The position numbers and the translations under genes were made by a program. A DNA stretch of 64,000 bases from Rhodanobacter denitrificans (lineage in GTDB: Bacteria; Pseudomonadota; Gammaproteobacteria; Xanthomonadales; Rhodanobacteraceae). Location: contig NC_020541.1 of assembly GCF_000230695.2 (NCBI RefSeq), positions 620,001 to 684,000 on the forward strand, in the 5' to 3' direction. The notes under the pieces were generated by a model. It did no database searches and was not told the DNA's origin. It worked only from the letters and a program-made list of their open reading frames with translations. Shown piece by piece: positions 1 through 8,831 of the stretch; positions within the stretch are counted from its first letter, which is position 1, and each line of letters starts with the position of its first letter.

Positions 1-2
1 GC

Positions 3-1772
3 CTGAAAGCCCTCGAATATCGCGGCTACGACTCCTCCGGCGTGGCCGTGCTCGACCGCGGCACGATCCGCCGCGTGCGCGCCAAGGGCAAGGTGCGCGA
101 GATGGAGGCGCTGTACCTGGCCGATCCGCTGCCCGGCGGCACCGGCATCGCGCATACGCGCTGGGCCACCCACGGCGTGCCGAACGAGGCGAACGCGCAC
201 CCGCACATTGCCGGCCGGGTGGCGATCGTGCACAACGGCATCATCGAGAACTACGTCAGCCTGCGCGCCGAGCTGCAGGCCGGCGGCCACGTGTTCACTT
301 CCGAAACCGACACCGAAGTGATGGCCGCGCTGATCGACCGCCACATCGGCCAGGGCATGAAGCTGCGCGAGGCGGTGCTGGCCACCGTACGCGAGCTGGA
401 AGGCGCCTACGCCATCGCGGTGATCAGCAGCGACGAGCCCGACCGCGTGGTCGGTGCGCGGCGCGGCGCGCCGCTGCTGGTCGGCGTGGGCATCGGCGAG
501 AACTTCCTCGGCTCCGACGCGCAGGCGCTGATCCAGGTCACCAACCGGATGATCTACCTCGACGAGGACGACGTGGTCGAGATCACCCGCGACAGCGTGC
601 AGGTGTACGGCCTCGACGGCATGCCGGTCGAGCGCGCGGTGCACGAGAGCGAGCTGTCCACCGACGCGGTCGAGCGCGGCGAGTACCGCCACTACATGCA
701 GAAGGAGATCTTCGAGCAGCCGCGCGCGGTGGCCGACACGCTGGAGGCGCGCATCGGCCCGCACGGCGTGCTGCCGAACATCTTCGGCATCGACAGCGGC
801 GCCTTGCTGCAGGCCACCCGCGGCCTGCACATCGTCGCCTGCGGCACCAGCTACCACGCCGGCCTGGTCGCCAAGTACTGGATCGAGGAGTACGCGCGAC
901 TGCCGGTCGCGGTGGAAGTGGCCAGCGAGTACCGCTACCGCGAGACGGTGGTGCCCGAGGGCACGCTGTTCGTGGCGATCTCGCAATCCGGCGAAACCGC
1001 CGACACCCTGGCGGCGATGCGCGAATCGCGCCGCCGCGGCTACCTCGGCACGCTGGCGATCTGCAACGTGCCCGAATCCTCGGTGGTGCGCGAGGCCGAC
1101 CTGAAGCTGATGACCCGCGCCGGCCCCGAGATCGGCGTGGCTTCGACCAAGGCCTTCACCACCCAGCTGGCCGGGCTCGCCCTGCTGACGCTGGAGCTGG
1201 CCCGCCGCCACGGCCTCGACGACGACCGTTACGCGGCGCTGTGCGCCGAGCTGCAGCGCCTGCCGCGTGCGATCGGGGAGGCGCTGCAGATGGAACCGGC
1301 GATCATCGAACTGGCAGCCGACTTCATCCAGCGCCAGCATGCGCTGTTCCTCGGCCGCGGCGTGCAGTATCCGGTGGCGCTGGAGGGTGCGCTGAAGCTC
1401 AAGGAAATCTCCTACATCCACGCCGAAGCGTATGCGGCCGGCGAACTCAAGCACGGCCCGCTGGCGCTGGTCGACGAGAACATGCCGGTGGTGGCGGTGG
1501 CGCCGAACGGCCCGCTGCTGGACAAGCTGAAATCCAACCTGCAGGAAGTACGCGCCCGCGGCGGGCGCCTGATCGTGTTCGCCGACGGTGCTGCCGGCAT
1601 GGACGACATGGCCGGCAGCGGCACCATGCTGCGGGTGGAATCCGGCGGCAGCTTCATCGCCCCGGCCGTGTTCACCGTGCCGCTGCAACTGCTGGCCTAC
1701 CACGTCGCCGTGCTGCGCGGCACCGACGTCGACCAGCCGCGCAACCTGGCCAAGTCGGTCACCGTGGAATGA
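3..1772 (+). CDS. glmS: Glutamine--fructose-6-phosphate aminotransferase (isomerizing), 5' end outside window
   Basis: GlmS makes glucosamine-6-phosphate from fructose-6-phosphate and glutamine, the first step to UDP-GlcNAc for peptidoglycan and LPS. The frame is already open at base 3 and encodes the family motif EYRGYDSSG, so roughly the first 20 residues, including the catalytic N-terminal cysteine, lie left of the window. The glutaminase domain (THGVPNEANAHPH, HNGIIENY) is followed by two SIS sugar-isomerase domains (SQSGETADT, STKAFTTQL, GRGVQYPVALEGALKLKE). It ends with the usual NLAKSVTVE. The downstream gene is an unrelated stress protein. Identity is very secure. Confidence 0.97.
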   Translation: MKALEYRGYDSSGVAVLDRGTIRRVRAKGKVREMEALYLADPLPGGTGIAHTRWATHGVPNEANAHPHIAGRVAIVHNGIIENYVSLRAELQAGGHVFTSETDTEVMAALIDRHIGQGMKLREAVLATVRELEGAYAIAVISSDEPDRVVGARRGAPLLVGVGIGENFLGSDAQALIQVTNRMIYLDEDDVVEITRDSVQVYGLDGMPVERAVHESELSTDAVERGEYRHYMQKEIFEQPRAVADTLEARIGPHGVLPNIFGIDSGALLQATRGLHIVACGTSYHAGLVAKYWIEEYARLPVAVEVASEYRYRETVVPEGTLFVAISQSGETADTLAAMRESRRRGYLGTLAICNVPESSVVREADLKLMTRAGPEIGVASTKAFTTQLAGLALLTLELARRHGLDDDRYAALCAELQRLPRAIGEALQMEPAIIELAADFIQRQHALFLGRGVQYPVALEGALKLKEISYIHAEAYAAGELKHGPLALVDENMPVVAVAPNGPLLDKLKSNLQEVRARGGRLIVFADGAAGMDDMAGSGTMLRVESGGSFIAPAVFTVPLQLLAYHVAVLRGTDVDQPRNLAKSVTVE

Positions 1773-1818
1773 GGCGGTGAATGGCCATGCGGCCCGCGCA
1801 GGCCTTTGCACACGGTAG

Positions 1819-1832
1819 TTGATCGAGGTCAA
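1819..1832 (+). promoter_or_regulatory. FNR/ANR-like palindrome upstream of the universal stress gene
   Basis: TTGAT-CGAG-GTCAA matches the FNR/ANR consensus TTGAT-N4-ATCAA at 9 of 10 arm positions. A -10-like TAGATT at 1854-1859 sits where a class II (-41.5) activator site would place it, and the start codon follows at 1885 with a strong ribosome site. The motif is seen; the regulator is inferred, and no FNR gene is in the window. Confidence 0.5.
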
Positions 1833-1884
1833 GCTCCCTGCGCGCGGCGCCGCTAGATTGGCCTGCGTGAAGGAGGGCCGCGGC

Positions 1885-2709
1885 ATGCAGGACATCCTGG
1901 CCTATGCCAGCAGTTTCGCCACGTGGTCGCGGGGTCCGGCGTACGCGGCGCGCCTGGCCGGTGCGCTGGATGCCTCGTTGACCGGCCTCTACGTCAGTCC
2001 GTCGCCGTTGGCGCTGGCGCCGACCTACGAGACGCCGGAGCTGATGACCTACGTGCTGGAAGGCATCCACGAACTGGTGGAGAGCGCTTCCGCCGCCGCC
2101 CCTGCGTTCGTCCGCTGGGCCGGCGAACACGGGGCGAAAAAGGCAGCCTGGCAGGTCGCCGAAGGCGATCTGCCGAGCGTGCTTGGGCACATCGGCAACT
2201 GGCACGATCTGCTGGTGCTGGAACGCACGCCGGTGCCGGAGGAGAGCGCCGCCGAACTGGGCCGTATTGCGCTTTCCGTGGAGATTCCGTGTTTGATCGT
2301 GCCGCCGGAGGGGACGCCGTCGCCCACGCCGGAATGCATTGCCGTGGCTTGGAACGGCTCGCCCGAGGCGATCCGGGCGATCCATGCGGCGCGACCGCTG
2401 CTGGCGCGCGCCGGCCGCGTGGTCGTGCTGAGTGGAACACCACGAAAGGCCCTCACCGAGATCGACTGGAAGCCGCAGTTCGACCTGGACGTCTATCTCC
2501 GGCGGCACGGCGTCCGTGCCGAGGAACGCCGGCTGCTCGCCAGCGACGAAGAGGCCGGCCAGGCCCTGCTCGCGGCGGCGGCGGAGGTTGACGCCGGCCT
2601 GCTGGTGATGGGTGCCTATGGCCGCACCCGTTTCAGCGAATGGTTCTTCGGCGGCGCCACCCGCCATGTCCTGAGTCATGCCGACATTCCGGTGGTGATG
2701 CGGCATTGA
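1885..2709 (+). CDS. Universal stress protein, two UspA domains
   Basis: This 274-residue protein has two tandem UspA folds. The second carries the nucleotide-binding pattern G-x2-G-x9-G in MGAYGRTRFSEWFFGGATRHVL and ends in the typical DIPVVMRH strand. Proteins of this family are cytoplasmic stress and persistence factors, often induced at low oxygen. The ATG at 1885 is chosen because AAGGAGGG lies about 9 bases before it; the same frame is open further upstream to 1819, but that stretch contains the FNR-like box. A host-attachment-type gene follows 42 bases later and is probably cotranscribed. Its exact cellular role cannot be read from sequence. Confidence 0.9.
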   Translation: MQDILAYASSFATWSRGPAYAARLAGALDASLTGLYVSPSPLALAPTYETPELMTYVLEGIHELVESASAAAPAFVRWAGEHGAKKAAWQVAEGDLPSVLGHIGNWHDLLVLERTPVPEESAAELGRIALSVEIPCLIVPPEGTPSPTPECIAVAWNGSPEAIRAIHAARPLLARAGRVVVLSGTPRKALTEIDWKPQFDLDVYLRRHGVRAEERRLLASDEEAGQALLAAAAEVDAGLLVMGAYGRTRFSEWFFGGATRHVLSHADIPVVMRH

Positions 2710-2751
2710 CGTCCGTGTAGCCGCCTTGCACACACCCGCAGGAGGTTCGAT

Positions 2752-3195
2752 ATGCCGAACACGATGGTAGTCGTCACCGACAGCGTGAGGGCGCGATGCT
2801 TCGAGGCGGCTGCGAAGCCCGCGGCGTGGACCGAGGTCGCCTGCCTGGTCAACCCCGATGGCCGCGCGCTCGGCCGCGATGCGCCGACCGACCGCCTGCC
2901 GCGCACCAACGAGAGCGCGGGGCCGTCGCGCCATGCCATCGAACCGCACACGAGCCTGCCCGGGAAAAGCCTCGATGCGTTTGCGCGTACCATCGGCGAG
3001 ACGCTGGAACACGACCACCGCACCGGGCGCTTCGAGCGCCTGGTGCTGGTCGCGGCGCCGCATCTGCTCGGTGTGTTGCACACGCACTTCAGCAAGTCCC
3101 TGCGTGCCAGCATCGTCGGTGAACTCAAGCTCGACATCGCCGGGCTGACGGCCGACGAGATCCATGCGCGACTGCCGCGGGAATGGCTCAGGTAG
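2752..3195 (+). CDS. Host attachment protein family (eRF1-like fold)
   Basis: This 147-residue protein resembles the family called host attachment protein after an Agrobacterium plant-attachment mutant. The family is now thought to be related to archaeal/eukaryotic release-factor domain folds. It opens with the typical MVVVTDSVRARCFEA strand, and the central FERLVLVAAPHLLGVLH segment is characteristic. AGGAGG lies 7 bases before the ATG. It sits directly behind the stress protein and convergent with the P-type ATPase. The biochemical function is unknown; the family name should not be taken as proof of attachment activity. Confidence 0.8.
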   Translation: MPNTMVVVTDSVRARCFEAAAKPAAWTEVACLVNPDGRALGRDAPTDRLPRTNESAGPSRHAIEPHTSLPGKSLDAFARTIGETLEHDHRTGRFERLVLVAAPHLLGVLHTHFSKSLRASIVGELKLDIAGLTADEIHARLPREWLR

Positions 3196-3249
3196 GCGGG
3201 GCCCGCCGCCTGGAGCCGTCCGTCCCGGGCACGGCTGCTACCTGCCGGT

Positions 3250-5796
3250 TCATGCCTGCAGGCTCCGCTCGCCGACATCCATGAATCGCCGCTTGGCCAG
3301 TTCGACCAGCAGCAGGTAGGTGGCCGTCGCCGCCAGCAGAAACCCGAAGAAGGCGGCCGGCAGCGGCGTCATGCCCAGCCGGGGCGCGAGCGGCGTCCAC
3401 GGCAGCACTATGCCGATGGCGAGCGCCGCCAGCACGCCGATCGCCAGCGGCAAACTTGGGCGGCTGCGCAGCGGATTGCCGGCGGTGCGGATGACGAACA
3501 GCACCAGGGTCTGGGTGGCGAGCGATTCGATGAACCAGCCCGTGTGGAACGCTGCCTCCGACGCGTGCAGCCAGTGCAGCAACACGTAGAACGTGGCGAA
3601 GTCGTACAGCGAACTGATCGGCCCCACGCCGAGCATGAAGCGCCGGATCACGGCCACGCTCCATCGCCGCGGCCGCCGCAGCTGCGCCTCGTCCACGTGG
3701 TCGGTCGGGATGGCGGTCTGCGCCAGGTCGTAGAGGAAGTTGTTGAGCAGGATCTGGGTCGGCAACATGGGCAGGAACGGCAGGAATAGCGTGCCGGCGG
3801 CCATGCTGAACATGTTGCCGAAGTTGGAACTGGTACCCATCAGCAGGTATTTCATCACGTTGGCGAACGCCCGGCGCCCCTCGATGACGCCGGCATGCAA
3901 GATCCCCAGGTCGCGCTCGCGCAGCACGATGTCGGCCGCGTCGCGGGCCACGTCCACCGCATCGGCCACCGAGATGCCCACGTCGGCGGCGTGCAGCGAC
4001 GGTGCGTCGTTGATGCCGTCGCCGAGGAAACCGACCACGCAGTTGCGCGCCTTGAGCGCCAGCACGATGCGGTGCTTCTGCGCGGGCGACACCCGCGCGA
4101 ACACGCTGCTGCGCTCGGCCAGGACACCGAGCGCGGCCTCGCCGAGCGCGTCGATTTCCGTCCCGCTGACGAGTTGGCCGACGTCGATGCCGACCTGCGC
4201 GCATACGTGCCGCGCCACCTTCTCGTTGTCGCCGGTGAGGATCTTCACCGCGATGCCGTCCTGCGCCAGTGCGCGCAGGGACTCGGCCACGCCGGGGATC
4301 AGCGGGTCGGCGAACGTGACGAAGCCGGCCAGCACCAGCGCGGCCTCGTCGGCCACCGTGTAGCGATCCTGTGCCGGCACGTTGCGCCAGGCCACCGCCA
4401 GCACGCGCAAGCCCTGTTCGCCGAACGCCTCGTAGCTTTGCGTGCAGCGGGCCGTGGCGGCGGCGTCGAGCGGCCGCACCGCGCCGCCCACCTCATACTG
4501 CGTGCATGCGGCGAGCACGGATTCCGGCGCGCCCTTGACGACCAGCAGCCGCTCGCCGCCGTGCTCGAGCACGACGCACAGCCGGCGCCGCTCGAAGTCG
4601 AACGGGATCTCGTCGAGCTTGCGGTACCCGCCGGTGTCCAGCGTGGCGTGCAGCAGGATGGCCGCATCGAGCGGGCTGCGGATGCCGGTCTCGAACGCGG
4701 CGTTGAGTTGGGCCAGCCGCAGCGTGCGTGCGGACGCCTCGCCGAACGGATCGACCGTGGCGGCGACCGCGGTCTCGCTGCTGGTCAGGGTGCCGGTCTT
4801 GTCGCTCAGCAGCACCGTCATGCTGCCGAAGTCCTCGATGGCGGCAAGGTGCTTGACGATGACCCGCCGGCGCGCCATGCGCACCGCGCCGCGGGCCAGC
4901 GTGACGGCGGTGATCATCGGCATGAACTCGGGCGTGAGCCCCACGGCCAGCGCCAGCGCGAACAGCAGGGTCTGCAGGGGCGGGCGGTGCAGCACGGCGC
5001 CGACGAGCAGCACGCCGAGCAGCAGGAACACCACGGTGTGCATGATCAGCCGGGAAAAATCCCCCAGGCCGCGCTCGAACTCGGTTTGCGGCGGACGCTC
5101 GGACAGCGTTTCGGCGACATCGCCGAAGGCCGTGCGGCGCCCGGTCGCGTAGACCAGTGCCGTCGCCGTGCCGGCTACCACCGAGGTGCCGAGGAAAACC
5201 AGCTGTCTTGCGTCCGCGCCGTCGGCCGCGTCGTCCGCCGGCTGCTTCTCCACCGGTGCCGATTCGCCGGTCAGCGCGGCCTGCTGCACGTGCAGGTCGC
5301 GCGCGTCGATCAGGCGCGCATCGGCCGGCACCCGGTTGCCGGCGGACAGCCGGATCACGTCGCCGGCCACCAGCTCGCGGCGCGGCAGTTCCTGCCAGCG
5401 GTCGTCGCGGCGAACCGTCGCCATCGGCGCGATTTCCTCGCGCAGGCGGTTGGCCGCCTGCTGCGAGCGATAGCTGAGCGTGAAGTTGAGCGTCACGCTC
5501 AGCAGCACGATGGCGACGATGATGGCGGCGCCGGCCCAGTCGCCGAGGAACCCGGAGACGCCTGCCGCCAGCAGCAGGATGACCACCAGCGGGTTGGCGA
5601 ACAGGCCGGGCAGCACGGCGATCGCGCCGCGGCGGCCGGCCGCGCGGGCCTCGTTCGGGCCATCGCGCAGCAGCCGGCGCGCGGCCTCCGGCCCGGACAG
5701 GCCGTCCGCACGGCTTTCCATGGCGCGGAACAGCCCGGCCAGCGAGGTGTCCACCGGGTTCCGCGCCGGAGAGGAAGGTGCGCCGATGTCGTTCAT
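3250..5796 (-). CDS. mgtA: P-type ATPase, magnesium-translocating (MgtA/MgtB-like)
   Basis: This 848-residue inner-membrane cation pump has the N-terminal cation-ATPase domain (LSGPEAARRLLRDGPNEA) and the actuator loop LTGESAPVE. The phosphorylation motif is DKTGTLT and the hinge is GDGINDAPSLHAADVGISV. The C-terminal membrane block (SSNFGNMFSMA, FLPMLPTQILLNNFLYDLAQ) is typical of the MgtA group, which imports Mg2+. It is a little shorter than enterobacterial MgtA (about 900). No recognisable ribosome site precedes the ATG at 5796. An FNR-like palindrome lies 39-52 bases upstream, so oxygen or stress control is possible. Substrate is by family resemblance; other divalent cations are not excluded. 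Confidence 0.88.
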   Translation of the reverse strand: MNDIGAPSSPARNPVDTSLAGLFRAMESRADGLSGPEAARRLLRDGPNEARAAGRRGAIAVLPGLFANPLVVILLLAAGVSGFLGDWAGAAIIVAIVLLSVTLNFTLSYRSQQAANRLREEIAPMATVRRDDRWQELPRRELVAGDVIRLSAGNRVPADARLIDARDLHVQQAALTGESAPVEKQPADDAADGADARQLVFLGTSVVAGTATALVYATGRRTAFGDVAETLSERPPQTEFERGLGDFSRLIMHTVVFLLLGVLLVGAVLHRPPLQTLLFALALAVGLTPEFMPMITAVTLARGAVRMARRRVIVKHLAAIEDFGSMTVLLSDKTGTLTSSETAVAATVDPFGEASARTLRLAQLNAAFETGIRSPLDAAILLHATLDTGGYRKLDEIPFDFERRRLCVVLEHGGERLLVVKGAPESVLAACTQYEVGGAVRPLDAAATARCTQSYEAFGEQGLRVLAVAWRNVPAQDRYTVADEAALVLAGFVTFADPLIPGVAESLRALAQDGIAVKILTGDNEKVARHVCAQVGIDVGQLVSGTEIDALGEAALGVLAERSSVFARVSPAQKHRIVLALKARNCVVGFLGDGINDAPSLHAADVGISVADAVDVARDAADIVLRERDLGILHAGVIEGRRAFANVMKYLLMGTSSNFGNMFSMAAGTLFLPFLPMLPTQILLNNFLYDLAQTAIPTDHVDEAQLRRPRRWSVAVIRRFMLGVGPISSLYDFATFYVLLHWLHASEAAFHTGWFIESLATQTLVLFVIRTAGNPLRSRPSLPLAIGVLAALAIGIVLPWTPLAPRLGMTPLPAAFFGFLLAATATYLLLVELAKRRFMDVGERSLQA

Positions 5797-5834
5797 GATG
5801 CTGGCGACATTGCAGGTTGTGCGGTGGCGCCGCG

Positions 5835-5848
5835 TTGACGTCGGTCAA
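5835..5848. promoter_or_regulatory. FNR/ANR-like palindrome upstream of the P-type ATPase
   Basis: TTGAC-GTCG-GTCAA is a near-perfect inverted repeat with 8 of 10 matches to TTGAT-N4-ATCAA. It lies between the ATPase start (5796, minus strand) and the end of manC. The implied 5' leader would be very short if the site acts at -41.5, so the exact promoter geometry is uncertain. Its resemblance to the box at 1819 supports a shared regulator. Confidence 0.4.
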
Positions 5849-5855
5849 CTGGTCC

Positions 5856-5886
5856 GGGCGTTCCCGGGGCGGACTGGAACGCCCCG
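5856..5886 (-). terminator. Hairpin downstream of the rml-manC operon
   Basis: GGGCGTTCC (5856-5864) pairs perfectly with GGAACGCCC (5876-5884). An alternative 7-bp stem, CGGGGCG (5865-5871) with CGCCCCG (5880-5886), overlaps it, so the two are mutually exclusive. There is no T-run on the minus strand, so intrinsic termination is uncertain; it may be an mRNA 3'-end hairpin. Confidence 0.4.
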
Positions 5887-5924
5887 CCTGCGCCAGGCGG
5901 TCATTGCGCAGCGTGCGCCGTCGC

Positions 5925-7337
5925 TCAGGCGCGCCCGTAGACGTCGTCGTAACGCACGATGTCGTCTTCGCCGAGATAGCTGCCGGATTGCACCTCGATC
6001 AGTTCCAGCGCGACCTTGCCCGGGTTGCGCAGGCGGTGCCTGCTGCCCAGCGGGATGTAGGTGCTCTGGTTCTCGCCGAGCAGGAACACCTTGTCGTCGC
6101 AGGTGACCTCGGCGGTGCCGGAGACCACCACCCAGTGCTCGGCGCGGTGGTGGTGTTTCTGCAGGCTCAGGCTGGCGCCGGGCTTGACCACGATGCGCTT
6201 GACCTGGAAGCGCGGGCCTTCCTCCAGCGAGTCATAGCTGCCCCACGGCCGGTACACCACGCGGTGCAGCGAGTGCTCGCTGCGGCCGGCGGCCTTCAGC
6301 TGCTCGACGATCTTCTTCACGTCCTGCGCGGCGTTGCGGTGCGCCACCAGGGTGGCGTCCGGCGTGGTCACCACGATCAGGTCGTCGACGCCGACGGTGG
6401 CGAGCAGGTGGCGCTCGTGCGAACGCAGCAGCGAATTGCGTGTGTCCACCGCCAGCGTGTCGCCTTCGCGCAGGTTGCCGTCGGCGTCCTTGTCGCCGGT
6501 GAGCCACAGCGCCGACCACGAGCCGATGTCGCTCCACGCGCAGCTGACCGGGATCACCGCGGCACGCCGGGTCTTTTCCATCACCGCGTAGTCGATCGAC
6601 TTGTCCGGCACCCGCGCGAAGGCGTCATGGTCGATGCGCACGAAGTCGAGGTCGGCAGTGGCTTTGGCGTGCGCCTCGCGCACCGCGGCCAGCATCGCCG
6701 GCGCGTGCGCGGCCAGTTCCTCCAGGTAGCGCGCGGCCTTGAACAGGAACATGCCGGAATTCCAGTCGTAGCCGCCGTCGGCGAGGTAGGACTCGGCCGT
6801 GGCCAGGTCGGGCTTCTCGACGAATTGCCCGACACTGAAACCGTGGTCGTCGATCGCGGCGGCGCGACGGATGTAGCCGAAGCCAGTCTCCGGGCGATCC
6901 GGGCGGATGCCGAACGTCACCAGCCAGCCCTGCGCGGCCAGCGGCAACGCCTGTTTCACCGCCTCGACGAAGGCAGCGGTGTCGCCGATCAGGTGGTCGG
7001 CCGGCAGCACCAGCAAGGTGGCGTCGGCATCGCGCTGCAGTGCGCTGAGCGCGCCCAGCGCGATCGCCGGCGCGGTATTGCGTGCCAGCGGCTCCAGCAC
7101 GATGGTGGCGTCATCGATGCCCGCTTCCAGCAACTGGTCGGCGGCGAGGAAGCGATGGTCCTCGCTGGCCACCACGATCGGCGCGGCGACATGCGGCAAC
7201 TGGCGGGTTCGCGCGATGGTCTGCTGGAACAGCGTGCCCTTGCCGGCCAATGCCAGGAACTGCTTGGGCAGGTTCTTGCGCGACACCGGCCACAGGCGCG
7301 TGCCGCTGCCACCGCTGAGGATGAGGGGAATCAGCAT
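5925..7337 (-). CDS. manC: Mannose-1-phosphate guanylyltransferase / mannose-6-phosphate isomerase
   Basis: A bifunctional 470-residue enzyme of the ManC/AlgA/XanB type. The N-terminal nucleotidyltransferase domain begins MLIPLILSGGSGTRLWP and includes the FVEKPD motif. The C-terminal type II isomerase cupin has the motif QKHHHRAEHWVVVSGTAEV. Together they convert fructose-6-phosphate to mannose-6-phosphate and mannose-1-phosphate to GDP-mannose; the intermediate phosphomannomutase step is encoded 14 kb away (21860-23206). It starts 4 bases after the rmlD stop and is the last gene of the rmlBACD-manC operon. Length is normal for the family. Confidence 0.96.
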   Translation of the reverse strand: MLIPLILSGGSGTRLWPVSRKNLPKQFLALAGKGTLFQQTIARTRQLPHVAAPIVVASEDHRFLAADQLLEAGIDDATIVLEPLARNTAPAIALGALSALQRDADATLLVLPADHLIGDTAAFVEAVKQALPLAAQGWLVTFGIRPDRPETGFGYIRRAAAIDDHGFSVGQFVEKPDLATAESYLADGGYDWNSGMFLFKAARYLEELAAHAPAMLAAVREAHAKATADLDFVRIDHDAFARVPDKSIDYAVMEKTRRAAVIPVSCAWSDIGSWSALWLTGDKDADGNLREGDTLAVDTRNSLLRSHERHLLATVGVDDLIVVTTPDATLVAHRNAAQDVKKIVEQLKAAGRSEHSLHRVVYRPWGSYDSLEEGPRFQVKRIVVKPGASLSLQKHHHRAEHWVVVSGTAEVTCDDKVFLLGENQSTYIPLGSRHRLRNPGKVALELIEVQSGSYLGEDDIVRYDDVYGRA

Positions 7338-7341
7338 GGGC

Positions 7342-8277
7342 TCAATGTCCTTTCTGATCGAGTTGAGTCACGACTTCGTGCAGGCCTTGCCGCCAATCGG
7401 GTAGCGCGAAATCGAAGTGCCGCTGGAAGCCTGCATTGTCCAGCAGGGAGTACGCCGGGCGCACCGCGGGTGTCGGGAAGTCGGTGCTGCCGATCGGAAC
7501 CACCCGTGGCACGTGCGTAATCGCGCCCAATGCGAAAGCCTGCTCGAAGATCGCGCAGGCAAAGCCGTACCAGGTCGTGGCACCGCTGGCGACCAGGTGA
7601 TGAGTGCCATTCAGTTCGTGGCGCTGCGCGGTATCGGATCGTTGCCAGCGGTCGAGCGTGGCCAGGCTGGCGTTGACGATCAGGTTGGTATCGGTCGGCG
7701 CCCCGTGCTGGTCGGCGACCACGCGCAGTTCGTCGCGCTCGGCACCCAGCCGCAGCATGGTGCGCAGGAAGTTGTGACCGTGCGCGGCGTACACCCATGC
7801 GGTGCGGAAGATCAGGTGATCGGCGCCGCTGTCGCGCAACGCCTGTTCGCCGGCCAGTTTGCTGCGGCCGTAGGCGCCCAGCGGGCCGGTGGCGGCGTTG
7901 ACGGTGTACGGCTGCGACTGGCTGCCGTCGAAGACGTAGTCGGTCGAGTAATGGATCACCAGCGCGTCGTGTGCGGCTGCCCAGTGGCCGAGCACGCCGA
8001 CCGCTTCGCCGTTGACGCGGGTGGCCAGATCCTCTTCCTGCTCGGCGCGATCGACGGCGGTGTAGGCGGCGGTGTTGACGATCACGTCCGGTCGGATGCG
8101 ATCAAGCAGGGCTGGCAATGATTCGGGAATCGAGAGGTCGGCGGCCTCGCCGTGTCCGCCCGCCGCCAATACGCCATCGCGACTGGTGGCGACGAGTTCG
8201 CCGCGTGCTGCGAGGCCGCGGTGATCGAGGAACGTGCGGCCAAGCTGGCCGTTGGCACCGAGCAGCAGGATCTTCAC
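7342..8277 (-). CDS. rmlD: dTDP-4-dehydrorhamnose reductase
   Basis: RmlD performs the last, NAD(P)H-dependent step in dTDP-L-rhamnose synthesis. The protein (311 residues) starts [14 protein letters not shown], the Rossmann GxxGxxG motif, and carries STDYVFDG and the SDR catalytic YGRSKLAGE. The GTG at 8277 is chosen because it opens exactly at the family N-terminus and overlaps the rmlC stop as GTGA, indicating translational coupling. Upstream in-frame codons would add residues that do not look like RmlD. Cotranscribed with rmlBAC and manC. Confidence 0.95.
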   Translation of the reverse strand: MKILLLGANGQLGRTFLDHRGLAARGELVATSRDGVLAAGGHGEAADLSIPESLPALLDRIRPDVIVNTAAYTAVDRAEQEEDLATRVNGEAVGVLGHWAAAHDALVIHYSTDYVFDGSQSQPYTVNAATGPLGAYGRSKLAGEQALRDSGADHLIFRTAWVYAAHGHNFLRTMLRLGAERDELRVVADQHGAPTDTNLIVNASLATLDRWQRSDTAQRHELNGTHHLVASGATTWYGFACAIFEQAFALGAITHVPRVVPIGSTDFPTPAVRPAYSLLDNAGFQRHFDFALPDWRQGLHEVVTQLDQKGH

Positions 8278-8831
8278 GGCATGAAAACCGGCAGGCGCTC
8301 GGCGGCAACGTCCTGCAGCAGCGGTGCCTTGCCGTCCTTGTCCGACAACAACGGCTCGCTGATCGGCCAGTCGATGCCGAGCGCAGCATCGTTCCAGCGG
8401 ATGCTGGCATCCGCCTTGGCGTCGTACAGCGCGGTGCACTGGTAGGTGAAGGTGGCGAACTCGGACAGTACGCAGAAGCCGTGCGCGAAACCTTCCGGGA
8501 TCCAGAAATGGCGATGGTTGTCGGCGGTCAGCATCACGCCGGCCGATTGCCCAAAGGTGGGCGAATCGCGGCGGATATCCACCGCCACGTCATACACCTC
8601 GCCTTCCAGCACGCTGACCAGCTTGCCTTGCGGGTTGGGCCATTGGTAATGCAGACCGCGCAGCACGCCGCGGGCGGAGCGCGAGACGTTGGACTGCACG
8701 AAATCGGAAGTGATGCCGGCCTCGCGGTATTTGGCCTTGTTGTAGCTTTCGTAGAAGAAGCCGCGGGCGTCGCCGAACACCTGCGGTTCGAGGATCAGGG
8801 CGCCAGACAGGGTTGTTTCGATCACTTTCAT
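8274..8831 (-). CDS. rmlC: dTDP-4-dehydrorhamnose 3,5-epimerase
   Basis: A 185-residue cupin enzyme that epimerises C3 and C5 of dTDP-4-keto-6-deoxyglucose. It begins [29 protein letters not shown], and carries the conserved [20 protein letters not shown] segment, whose GLHYQ contains the catalytic histidine, and [11 protein letters not shown]. The start overlaps the rmlA stop as ATGA and the end overlaps rmlD as GTGA. Length is typical. Confidence 0.96.
   Translation of the reverse strand: MKVIETTLSGALILEPQVFGDARGFFYESYNKAKYREAGITSDFVQSNVSRSARGVLRGLHYQWPNPQGKLVSVLEGEVYDVAVDIRRDSPTFGQSAGVMLTADNHRHFWIPEGFAHGFCVLSEFATFTYQCTALYDAKADASIRWNDAALGIDWPISEPLLSDKDGKAPLLQDVAAERLPVFMP

Noticed and set aside
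5797..5924. Magnesium riboswitch before the P-type ATPase
   Set aside because: The leader is short and the hairpins found (5856-5886) belong to the downstream side of manC; no M-box or mgtA-leader pattern seen.
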